A stretch of DNA of 36,072 bases, taken from NCBI GenBank assembly GCA_946402335.1, contig CAMIWE010000020.1, positions 1 through 36,072 of the forward strand, in the 5' to 3' direction. Under the pieces are notes generated by a model. It ran no database searches. It was not told the origin of the DNA and saw nothing but the letters and a program-made list of their open reading frames with translations. Source of the DNA: an uncultured Lachnoclostridium sp. (GTDB taxonomy: Bacteria; Bacillota; Clostridia; Lachnospirales; Lachnospiraceae). The position numbers were made by a program, and so were the translations under genes. Shown piece by piece: positions 1 to 7,176 of the stretch. Within the stretch, counting starts at the first letter, position 1. Every line of letters begins with the position of its first letter.

Positions 1-337
1 CATCGAAGGACTTGCTGGAAGCATCGATCATAACGGAAGTGAAACCGCCGTCGATGCAGGACTTACAAAGCTCGAAGGTGTCACCATGATCAAGGTGAAG
101 AGCGATCGGAATCTGAGGATTCTCGATTACAGCAGCCTCAACAAGTTTTACAAGGTAGGTGTGGTTTGCATAAGCGCGAGCACCCTTGGATACCTGAAGG
201 ATAACAGGGCTGTTCAGCTCGCCTGCAGCCTCAGTGATACCCTGAACGATTTCCATGTTGTTTACATTGAAAGCACCGATAGCGTAGCCGCCGTCATAAG
301 CTTTTGCAAACATTTCTTTTGTGGTAACTAAAGCCAT
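1..337 (-). CDS. fba: Class II fructose-bisphosphate aldolase, 5' part only
   Basis: The gene runs off the left edge of the window, so only the first 112 codons are present. The protein starts MALVTTKEMFAKAYDGGYAI, followed by GAFNVNNMEI and ALHLDHGDTFELC. The HLDHG segment carries the catalytic aspartate and a zinc-binding histidine typical of class II aldolases, which cleave fructose 1,6-bisphosphate to dihydroxyacetone phosphate and glyceraldehyde 3-phosphate in cytoplasmic glycolysis. The ATG at 337 has a GAAAGGAAG ribosome binding site just upstream and a very good promoter at 398-426, so the gene is transcribed on its own. The related GatY/KbaY tagatose-bisphosphate aldolases share these motifs, but the N-terminus fits the FbaA/Fba type best. 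Confidence 0.93.
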   Translation of the reverse strand, partial: MALVTTKEMFAKAYDGGYAIGAFNVNNMEIVQGITEAAGELNSPVILQVSKGARAYANHTYLVKLVEAAVIENPQIPIALHLDHGDTFELCKSCIDGGFTSVMIDASSKSFD

Positions 338-373
338 AATATATCTTCCTTTCTTTAATAAAATACTGTTTAT

Positions 374-389
374 TTATGCTTTCGCATAA
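374..389 (-). other. 5'-terminal mRNA hairpin in the fba leader
   Basis: Read on the minus strand, TTATGC-GAAA-GCATAA forms a perfect 6-bp stem closed by a GNRA-type GAAA loop. From the -10 position, transcription should begin near 391, which puts the hairpin almost at the 5' end of the fba mRNA. Such a position is known to protect transcripts from 5'-dependent decay; that role is inferred here. Confidence 0.5.
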
Positions 390-397
390 CCGAAACA

Positions 398-426
398 ATT
401 ATAGCAGAAACCCTTAGCCTTTGCAA
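398..426 (-). promoter_or_regulatory. Sigma-A promoter of fba
   Basis: On the minus strand, TTGCAA (421-426) is followed by a 17-bp spacer and TATAAT (398-403). The -10 is extended by TG one base upstream (TGCTATAAT). It lies 61 bp upstream of the fba start codon. Confidence 0.8.
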
Positions 427-467
427 TACGGAAAATCCGCCCCGCCAGGCCTCGGCCAATGCTCCTC

Positions 468-1280
468 CTACCGCTTCTTTCCCCAGAGGAAGAACAGCAT
501 TTTACACTTCATTTCCGAGCGCTTGATCGCGCCGAAATACCGTCCGTCCATCGAGTGATAGCGGTTGTCACCGAGCACAAGGTATTCTCCTTCCCCGAGC
601 TCGATATGCTGCGTTATCCCCGTCTTATTCGGGTACTGGGTATCATAATAGGCATACTCTTCCGTGAGCAGTTCGCCGTTTCGCACTACAACGCCGTCCG
701 TGATATCAAGGACGTCCCCGGGCTTTCCGACGATACGCTTGATGAAATCGTCATCGTTGGTCTTTCCCTTTTCCCCATGCAGGACAATGATATCGCCGTA
801 GTCGGGCGTGAACCAGATCACGCCGAAGCCAAATGCCTTGTCCTTAAGCGTCATATTCATGGAGTCTCCGCTGACGCGGTACGGCGGGAAAATCTTAAAT
901 AACGTAAAGATGATGATGAAGCTTACCACAAAGAAAACAACGTCTCCGATCAGTTCCTTCTTTCTGCGGAGTCTTCTTTCTTCTGCGGTTTCCTCCGGCT
1001 CGGATTCTTCTTCGGCACCTTCATCCCCGTTTACGCTTCCATTGTCCGCGGTTTCGCCTTCCTCGTTTCCGGGTATGCCTTCCCCGTCATCGTCTCCGTC
1101 AAAGCGGAGCAGCGGCTCTGCTTCCATGGCAACGCTTTCATCCGCAATCGTTTCTGCTTCCGCAATGTTATCCACTTCCGAAGATACGCCGTCCGCAACC
1201 GATTCCGTCACATCATCGTCCGGAACCGGAGCGCCGTTCTCTTCCTTATCTACCGTATAATCCGTATTCTCGTTCGTCAT
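468..1280 (-). CDS. lepB: Signal peptidase I with a long acidic N-terminal extension
   Basis: A 270-residue type I (SipS/LepB family) signal peptidase, which removes signal peptides from exported proteins on the outer face of the membrane. The catalytic serine is Ser140 in VSGDSM and the general-base lysine is Lys181 in FIKRIVGKPGD. The GDNRYHSMDGR box (238-248) is also present. A single membrane segment lies at about 111-131. Residues 1-105 are unusual: a low-complexity region very rich in Asp, Glu, Ser and Ala that precedes a basic RRLRRKK stop and should lie in the cytoplasm. Most Gram-positive paralogues start within about 20 residues of the membrane segment. The start follows a G-rich site (GGGGG, 5 nt upstream). 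It lies 70 bp downstream of the GH3 gene on the same strand and may be cotranscribed. No clear terminator follows. Confidence 0.93.
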   Translation of the reverse strand: MTNENTDYTVDKEENGAPVPDDDVTESVADGVSSEVDNIAEAETIADESVAMEAEPLLRFDGDDDGEGIPGNEEGETADNGSVNGDEGAEEESEPEETAEERRLRRKKELIGDVVFFVVSFIIIFTLFKIFPPYRVSGDSMNMTLKDKAFGFGVIWFTPDYGDIIVLHGEKGKTNDDDFIKRIVGKPGDVLDITDGVVVRNGELLTEEYAYYDTQYPNKTGITQHIELGEGEYLVLGDNRYHSMDGRYFGAIKRSEMKCKMLFFLWGKKR

Positions 1281-1350
1281 TATATCCCCCTGAAAGGTGC
1301 GGGAACATCTATCCGCTCCCGGCCGTTAATTCGCATTTGCCGCTTATCCT

Positions 1351-3516
1351 TTACTCGACAATCCGTTTCTTTCCGTCATAACGGATGGTAAGACATGCAG
1401 GCGCCTTCTTCATAAGCTTCACGCTTCTTGTATCCGGACCGGACGCGCCGACATAAATCCGATACTCGCCGGGCACGATCACGCGCTCCGCCTTGTCGTT
1501 GTATACGCCAAATGCCTTGGGCGGCAGCGAAATCTTCACGCGCTCGGTCTGTCCGGCCTTCAGATGTACCTTGCAAAGACCTTTCAGCTGCGCATTCGGA
1601 GCTCCCTTCATCGGCGACTTTACATATACCTGAACCGTCTCTGCGCCGTCCATCGCACCGCTGTTGGTAACGGATACCGAAACCTCTGCGCCGCCTTCCG
1701 GTGTTCCCGTAATCTTTGCATTCCGGAACGTAAACTTCGTATAGCTGAGTCCAAAGCCGAACGGATACAGCGCTTCTTTCGTCATGTAGCGGTAGGTGCG
1801 TCCCTTCATCGAATAATCGGTAAATGCGGGCAGTTCCTCGTCCGTTTTATAAAACGTAACGGGAAGCTTTCCTTCGGGGCTGAACTCGCCGAACAGCATG
1901 CGGGCAATCGCTCTTCCGCCCTGCGCGCCGGGATACCATCCCTGTACAATTGCCGGAATGTGCTCATCGGCCCACGTAACCGCCAATGCACTTCCGGAAA
2001 GAAGAACCAGAATGACCGGTTTGCCGCTTTCCGCGAGCACCTTAAGAATATGCTCCTGCAGTCCCGGCAGCTTGAGGCTTCTCTTATCACCGGAAGCGAA
2101 TTCATTGCCCTGATCACCCTCTTCGCCCTCAAGGCCCGGATCCAAACCCATTACTGCAATTACAACGTCGCTCATGTCCGCAACGGCTCTTGCTTCGGCC
2201 GTACGGTCATTTTCCTGCCCGAGACCCTGTACCTTATTCCGAAACAGATGGCAGCCCTCCGAATATACGATTCTGGTGCGGCGGGAATGCTTTTCCACAT
2301 ACTCGCGAATGCCTTCCAAAACGGTCACATACTCGGAAGCGGTGCCTTCATAATTGCCCACAAGGGCTTTCCGGTTATCCGCATTCGGGCCGACAATGCC
2401 GATGGTTTTAATCTCCGAAAGGTCAAGCGGCAGAATGTTTCCGGCATTCTTCAACAAAACAATCGTCTTCTCCGAAACCTTTTGGTTCAGCTTACGGTTG
2501 GCGTTGGTGTCCACCTTGTCAAAGGTAATCCGGTTAAACGGAACCTTTTCGGGCTTATCAAACAGCCCGAGTTTCATACGCGTAGTAAACAGATTCGTCA
2601 GCGCGTTGTCAATGGTCTTCTCCTCAACCAGTCCGTCCCGCACTGCCTGCAGAAGATGCACATACATATTTCCGCAGTTCAGATCGCAGCCGTTGTTCAT
2701 CGCAAGGGCAACGGTCTCCTCTTCGTTTTTGGTTACCATATGGAATTCATGGAAATCCTTCAAAGCCCAGCAGTCCGAGGTAACGTGGCCTTCAAAACCC
2801 CATTTGTCCCGAAGAATATCCTTAAGAAGCGTTTTGCTTCCGCAGCACGGCTCCCCGTTCGTACGGTTGTAGGCACCCATGACAGCTTCCACTTTGGCTT
2901 CCTTTACGCATGCCTCAAATGCCGGCAGATACGTCTCGTAAAGATCCTGCTTCGATACCTCGGCGTTAAACTGGTGACGGAGATCCTCCGGGCCGCTGTG
3001 CACCGCAAAATGCTTCGCGCAGGCAGCGACCTTCATATACTTCGGGTCATGTCCCTGTAACCCTTCGATGAAGCGGACGCCGAGACGGCTGCTCAAATAC
3101 GGATCCTCGCCGTAGGTTTCATGACCGCGGCCCCATCTGGGATCCCGGAATATATTCACATTCGGCGACCAGAACGTAAGTCCTTTATAAATATCGCGGT
3201 CACCGTATTTTGCCTGCATATTGAATTTTGCGCGCGCCTCGGTGGAAATGGTATCCGCAACCTCTTCCATCATGTTTTCGTCAAATGCGGCCGCCAGTCC
3301 GATTGCCTGCGGGAAGACCGTCGCAACTCCCGCCCTGGCGACGCCGTGAAGCGCCTCATTCCAGTAATTGTACGCTTTTACGCCGAGCCGTTTGATTTCG
3401 GGCGCGTTAAAGAGTGTCTGAAAGACTTTCTCTTCCAGTGTCATTTCCGAAACTAATGCCGCCGCACGCTCACGGAAAGACTTCTTTTCGTCTTCGTATG
3501 CTTTTCCTTTACCCAT
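1351..3516 (-). CDS. Glycoside hydrolase family 3 beta-glycosidase (beta-glucosidase/beta-xylosidase type)
   Basis: A 721-residue GH3 enzyme that releases terminal beta-linked sugars from oligosaccharides. It has no signal peptide, so it should be cytoplasmic and act on imported substrate. The N-terminal barrel carries WNEALHGVAR (52-61), NIFRDPRWGR (121-130), KHFAVHSGPED (168-178) and the nucleophile Asp248 in VTSDCWALKD. The second domain carries GLEGEEGDQGNE, and the C-terminus is a fibronectin-III-like domain, the usual order for full-length GH3. The EALHGVAR and SDCWA motifs resemble the beta-xylosidase/beta-glucosidase branch, but substrate cannot be fixed from sequence. I chose the ATG at 3516 over an in-frame start at 3552 because AAGGAGGAG sits 5 nt upstream of it. 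It lies 180 bp downstream of a sugar-binding lipoprotein gene, behind an attenuator-like structure, so it probably digests the sugar imported by that operon. Confidence 0.92.
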   Translation of the reverse strand: MGKGKAYEDEKKSFRERAAALVSEMTLEEKVFQTLFNAPEIKRLGVKAYNYWNEALHGVARAGVATVFPQAIGLAAAFDENMMEEVADTISTEARAKFNMQAKYGDRDIYKGLTFWSPNVNIFRDPRWGRGHETYGEDPYLSSRLGVRFIEGLQGHDPKYMKVAACAKHFAVHSGPEDLRHQFNAEVSKQDLYETYLPAFEACVKEAKVEAVMGAYNRTNGEPCCGSKTLLKDILRDKWGFEGHVTSDCWALKDFHEFHMVTKNEEETVALAMNNGCDLNCGNMYVHLLQAVRDGLVEEKTIDNALTNLFTTRMKLGLFDKPEKVPFNRITFDKVDTNANRKLNQKVSEKTIVLLKNAGNILPLDLSEIKTIGIVGPNADNRKALVGNYEGTASEYVTVLEGIREYVEKHSRRTRIVYSEGCHLFRNKVQGLGQENDRTAEARAVADMSDVVIAVMGLDPGLEGEEGDQGNEFASGDKRSLKLPGLQEHILKVLAESGKPVILVLLSGSALAVTWADEHIPAIVQGWYPGAQGGRAIARMLFGEFSPEGKLPVTFYKTDEELPAFTDYSMKGRTYRYMTKEALYPFGFGLSYTKFTFRNAKITGTPEGGAEVSVSVTNSGAMDGAETVQVYVKSPMKGAPNAQLKGLCKVHLKAGQTERVKISLPPKAFGVYNDKAERVIVPGEYRIYVGASGPDTRSVKLMKKAPACLTIRYDGKKRIVE

Positions 3517-3574
3517 AACCCTCCTCCTTATAATGTGTCCCGGGCTTTTCACCCCCGGTTATTGCGCTTTGAAA

Positions 3575-3661
3575 TAAAAAAAATCCCCTCGGTTGTCTCT
3601 TATCTCAAAAGGCATTACTGCCTTCTGAGATAAGAGGGGAATTTCCGAGGAAATTCCCCTC
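3575..3661 (-). terminator. Terminator or attenuator with competing hairpins between the solute-binding protein and GH3 genes
   Basis: In transcription order, GAGGGGAATTTCC (3649-3661) pairs perfectly with GGAAATTCCCCTC (3634-3646). A second, 18-bp hairpin then forms between 3619-3636 and 3597-3614 with one G-U pair. Finally GAGGGGA (3584-3590) can pair with the same TCCCCTC segment (3634-3640), extending the second hairpin right up to a run of eight T residues (about 3576-3583). The first hairpin and the extended terminator are therefore mutually exclusive at 3634-3640. The sequence shows the pairings; partial termination that lowers GH3 output relative to the binding protein is inferred. 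Confidence 0.75.
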
Positions 3662-3696
3662 CCAAAGGGAAAAGAGTCAAAAATTATTTCAGCTGA

Positions 3697-5100
3697 TTAT
3701 TTCAACTTAGCGTTGAACTCATCAACCTGAGTCTGCCACTCGCTGGAGTAAGCTTCGATGGTCTCCTGAGGAGTCTTTCCACCGCCAAGGTCATACAGCC
3801 AGTTAGGAGCAAAACCGGAAATGTATACGTCAGGAGCTGCCATGTACATATTCCACTTGTTGATCATCCAGTTACAGGTCTCAGTTACGGATCTCTTGTC
3901 CTTGAAACGGTTCTCAAGGTTGCCCTTCCATCTCGCATCATCATCCTTGTAATCATCCGGAACATCAGTGTAGATATTGTATACGAAAGCAATATCATCA
4001 GCTACGCTGGAGATCTTGTCGCAGTTAGCCATAACGAGAATGTTCTCACGACATACAGCAACATAATCCTTAGCGGACGGTCCCTTAGGAACGTTTACAA
4101 AACCGTATTCCATATCAGGAGACTGAGAGTTAATGTTGTCACAAGCATACTGCTCTTCTACGAACATTGCTGCTCTGCCTTCATAGAAATCAGCCTTGAA
4201 GTAATCCCATGCGCCGTCGCCCTGAGGAGAATAGTAACCTTCGGTAATGATTTCATTACCAAAGTTAAGTGCCTCAAGAACCTTCTTGTCGTTAGCGTTC
4301 ATAACGAGCTTACCACCATCGATCGTGATGATGAAAGTATCGTTAGCAATCAGGAGACCCTGGAAGAATACTACGTTCTGACCGGTTACACCGTAAACAT
4401 CGGTAACACCGTCGTTGTTCGTATCTCTGGTAAGAGTCTTACAGATTTCTTTGAACTTAGCGAACGTCCAGTCGCCGGAAGCCTGAAGATCATAAGGAAG
4501 GTCTTCAGAAAGGTTAGCCTGCTTGAAGAGAGCCTTGTTGAAGAACACACCGGTTCTGGGCTCAAGACCAGCTGCGAAACCGTAGATACCGCCGCTGTAA
4601 GACATAACGTCGATTACAGCCTGGTTGAACTTCTTATCGCTCCAGTCAATGGAGGGAAGTTTGGAAACATCAAGGAAAGCACCGGTCGTAAGAAGGGAAG
4701 CTACCCAACGGTTATCGAAAGTAACGATGGAACCCATGGGGTTGTTCTCACTTACACCAACAAGGAATTCCTCAGACCACTCAGTTCTCCAAGAACCGTT
4801 AGCTGCACGCTTAAAGGTGTAGTTGTAGTCCTTCATAGCCTTGTTCTGCATCTCCCAGTAAGCTTCCTGGTATGCATTGTTAGCTGCATTCCAGTCATCT
4901 CCTGACCACCAGTCAATAAGAGTAACCTCGAGACCCTTAAGATCTCTTGCCGGTGCCGTAGGCTCAGCAGTTACCGTTGCAGTAACGGTAGGGGTCGTAG
5001 CCTCTGCAGTCGGAGTAGGCGTGTTGTCTTTACAAGCTACTGCAAGAAGCATGCTTCCTACAAGTGCTGCTGCAAGGACAAGTTTCTTTGCGTTTTTCAT
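3697..5100 (-). CDS. Sugar ABC transporter solute-binding lipoprotein
   Basis: A 467-residue extracellular solute-binding protein of the family-1 (MalE-like) type. The signal peptide MKNAKKLVLAAALVGSMLLA ends in AVAC, so Cys23 should be lipidated and the protein anchored outside the membrane. A Thr/Pro-rich linker (about 27-52) precedes the binding domain, which contains GSIVTFDNRW, YGFAAGLEPRTGVFFNK and FYEGRAAMFVEEQYA. It would deliver an oligosaccharide to a permease pair, most simply the two encoded just upstream. AAAGGAGGATCC lies at the right distance before the ATG. A 158-bp gap with a folded leader (5134-5192) separates it from the permease, and a terminator/attenuator follows it, which suggests its level is set separately from the membrane subunits. 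Substrate unknown. Confidence 0.92.
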   Translation of the reverse strand: MKNAKKLVLAAALVGSMLLAVACKDNTPTPTAEATTPTVTATVTAEPTAPARDLKGLEVTLIDWWSGDDWNAANNAYQEAYWEMQNKAMKDYNYTFKRAANGSWRTEWSEEFLVGVSENNPMGSIVTFDNRWVASLLTTGAFLDVSKLPSIDWSDKKFNQAVIDVMSYSGGIYGFAAGLEPRTGVFFNKALFKQANLSEDLPYDLQASGDWTFAKFKEICKTLTRDTNNDGVTDVYGVTGQNVVFFQGLLIANDTFIITIDGGKLVMNANDKKVLEALNFGNEIITEGYYSPQGDGAWDYFKADFYEGRAAMFVEEQYACDNINSQSPDMEYGFVNVPKGPSAKDYVAVCRENILVMANCDKISSVADDIAFVYNIYTDVPDDYKDDDARWKGNLENRFKDKRSVTETCNWMINKWNMYMAAPDVYISGFAPNWLYDLGGGKTPQETIEAYSSEWQTQVDEFNAKLK

Positions 5101-5133
5101 TTAAGGATCCTCCTTTAAAAAAAGTATTCAACT

Positions 5134-5192
5134 TCCGGAACCACCTCAAGAGTTTTCACTCTCAAGAATGAAGGGCGCCCCCGCGTTCCGGA
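5134..5192 (-). promoter_or_regulatory. Folded intergenic RNA before the solute-binding protein gene
   Basis: On the minus strand, TCCGGAAC (5185-5192) pairs perfectly with GTTCCGGA (5134-5141). Inside it, CTTGAGAGT-GAAA-ACTCTTGAG forms a 9-bp stem with two G-U pairs and a GNRA loop (about 5146-5167). A T7 run follows at about 5117-5123, too far for a standard terminator. A processing site or 5' stabiliser for the binding-protein mRNA is a reasonable guess. Confidence 0.45.
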
Positions 5193-5258
5193 GCTGTTTA
5201 TCTTAAAGCCGTCGTCACGACTTTAATTCGAAAATCGGGAAGTTTTACGCTTCGGTCG

Positions 5259-6275
5259 TCACCCTTTGATACCACTTTGGCTGATACTTTCCACGAAACT
5301 CTTCTGTGCAAGCACATAGATAATAATGAGCGGAACAAGTGACAGCAGGGTACCGGTTGAAAGAATCTGATTGGAACGAGCAACCGGAACGATGTAACCA
5401 CGTCCGATAATTCTTTCCATATCATGACCCATGTTTTCAACCAAACCATTCAGTGCATTTGCGATGGTCATCCAGTTATTACCCTTTGCAAAGAATACAC
5501 GGGAGTAAATACCGTCGGTCCACCACCATACAAACGAGAACAGGAAGCAGGAAACCATCATCGGTACGGCGCCGGGAAGAAGGATTTTCCAGAAGGTCGT
5601 CCATCTGTTACATCCGTCTACGTAAGCAGCCTCTTCCAGTTCCTTAGGCTCGTTACGGAAGTGCTGGCGCATCATGTAAATATACAGACCGCCTTTATAA
5701 CCTGCACAACCTGCACAAACGATGTAGTAAGCAATTTCTTTACCGGTCAGCTTAAGACCGGATCCCTTGATCAGGTGCAGGATACCGATACCCTTGATAC
5801 CCGGGAAGTCCCAGTCTGCAAGCAGCAGCTGCAGGGGGGTGATCAGTGTCTGTGCGGGAACAACGATCAAAAGGATAACACAAGCAAACCAGAAGTTCTT
5901 TAACGGGAACTTATATCTTGCAAATCCGTATCCTACAAGCGTACAGGACAGAACCTGCAAAAGTCCTACAACGATACCGATACGGAGGGAAGTGATGAAC
6001 GGTGTTGCGCCGTGCAAATACTTCCATGCCGTCTTAAGCGGTTCCGTTGAGAAGTGTCTGGGTATATTGATGACGGTCTTATCATAAAGATCGCTTTCCG
6101 TCATCATCGAAATTGACAACTTATGCAGCAGGGGCTGCAAAATCAGGAAACAAAGTCCGAATAACAATACTGCTCGGCAAATACGAAAGATGATATCACC
6201 GATTCTCTTTCGTAACAGATATCCACCGGACTTACGGTTTCTCTCCCAAAATGATGTCTTTTCAGTCTTAGTCAT
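5259..6275 (-). CDS. Carbohydrate ABC transporter permease (MalG-like)
   Basis: A 338-residue integral membrane protein of the binding-protein-dependent permease family. The cytoplasmic EAA loop reads EAAYVDGCNRWTTFWKILLP at about 222-241, the site where an ATPase subunit docks. It ends with the typical FVESISQSGIKG tail of MalG-type subunits. The N-terminus has a basic cytoplasmic stretch of about 28 residues before the first membrane segment. Its start codon overlaps the stop of the upstream permease by 8 bases (ATGACTAA), implying translational coupling and a heterodimer with that subunit. AAGGTGG lies 10 nt before the ATG. No ATPase gene accompanies the pair, so a shared MsmX-type ATPase encoded elsewhere is expected. 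Confidence 0.93.
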   Translation of the reverse strand: MTKTEKTSFWERNRKSGGYLLRKRIGDIIFRICRAVLLFGLCFLILQPLLHKLSISMMTESDLYDKTVINIPRHFSTEPLKTAWKYLHGATPFITSLRIGIVVGLLQVLSCTLVGYGFARYKFPLKNFWFACVILLIVVPAQTLITPLQLLLADWDFPGIKGIGILHLIKGSGLKLTGKEIAYYIVCAGCAGYKGGLYIYMMRQHFRNEPKELEEAAYVDGCNRWTTFWKILLPGAVPMMVSCFLFSFVWWWTDGIYSRVFFAKGNNWMTIANALNGLVENMGHDMERIIGRGYIVPVARSNQILSTGTLLSLVPLIIIYVLAQKSFVESISQSGIKG

Positions 6276-7173
6276 AATAGTATACCCACCTTGTTATAAT
6301 GAATGAGAGAATGCCGAGTATTCCCATTATGATTACAAAGTATACCCACGACATCGCGGCCGTCAGACCGTAGTCGAAATTGAGATACAGTGTATTGGTG
6401 ATCAAAGTCATCAGATCGCTGTTCGACTTCGTACAGAAATCCACGATCGTATAAATCAGGTTTACAAGAATCATGGAGCTGATCATCGGGAAAGTAATCT
6501 TCCAGAAACTCTCCCATGCGGTACAGCCCTCGATCTTAGCTGCTTCATACATGGACGGGGAAATCGTCTGCAAACCGGAAAGGAAGATAATAATCTGAAT
6601 ACCGGATGCAATCGCGATATCGTATACCTGATCAACCAGGTCGATAACGTACTGGAAGAACTTGTTAGCACTCTGTCCGGTTAACAGGATGTCCTCCAGC
6701 GTTTTCGTAATACTTACGGTAGAAGTGTCCTTCGCAATCAGGTCCTTCATGCTGTTCAGAAGGGAGTTGTTGGTTTCCAGACCTACCATGATACCGGAGG
6801 AAAGGATAACCGGAAGGAAGTATACCGCTCTGACAAATGTTCTGCCGGCAAATTTCTGGTTCAACAATACAGCCATGAAGAAGCTGAAAACCAGAATGCC
6901 CGGTACGAACAGTGCCATATTCTTTAACTGCGTTAACAGGTTCGGAACATAGTTTGCGTTGATGAAGAATACCTCATGGTAGTTCTTCAAGCCAACCCAG
7001 GTGTAAGTGAATCCCTGCTTACCAAGTGCATCTACTTCCGTAAATGACATATACAAGGAGCTGGCAAGCGGAATCAGGAGGAACAGGGTGAAACCGATGA
7101 TGAAAGGGAGGATAAACATATATCCTGCTATTGCATTACCTCTCGCCAGGTCTCTGCGTTTTTCTTTCGCCAT
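6268..7173 (-). CDS. Sugar ABC transporter permease (MalF-like)
   Basis: A 301-residue permease, partner of the MalG-like subunit just downstream. It has six predicted membrane segments, and the EAA loop reads EAAKIEGCTAWESFWKITFP at about 213-232. The N-terminus MAKEKRRDLARGNAIAGYMF is typical of the LacF/UgpA branch. The ribosome binding site AAAGGAGG sits inside the last codons of the upstream DUF5696-type gene (stop at 7177-7179, start at 7173), so the two are tightly coupled. That coupling ties the unknown protein to transport. Within the periplasm-facing loop there is an insert of roughly 60 residues (about 126-185) that is longer than in MalF relatives of similar size; its role is unknown. 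Confidence 0.92.
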   Translation of the reverse strand: MAKEKRRDLARGNAIAGYMFILPFIIGFTLFLLIPLASSLYMSFTEVDALGKQGFTYTWVGLKNYHEVFFINANYVPNLLTQLKNMALFVPGILVFSFFMAVLLNQKFAGRTFVRAVYFLPVILSSGIMVGLETNNSLLNSMKDLIAKDTSTVSITKTLEDILLTGQSANKFFQYVIDLVDQVYDIAIASGIQIIIFLSGLQTISPSMYEAAKIEGCTAWESFWKITFPMISSMILVNLIYTIVDFCTKSNSDLMTLITNTLYLNFDYGLTAAMSWVYFVIIMGILGILSFIITRWVYYYD

Positions 7174-7176
7174 CTT

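Noticed and set aside
86-331. 81-codon plus-strand frame at the left edge
   Set aside because: Antisense to the aldolase gene, whose minus-strand translation is unmistakable.
1564-3060. 498-codon plus-strand open frame opposite the GH3 gene
   Set aside because: It is fully antisense to a gene with clear GH3 motifs, has no ribosome binding site, and its product has no recognisable domain. Long antisense frames are expected from biased codon use.
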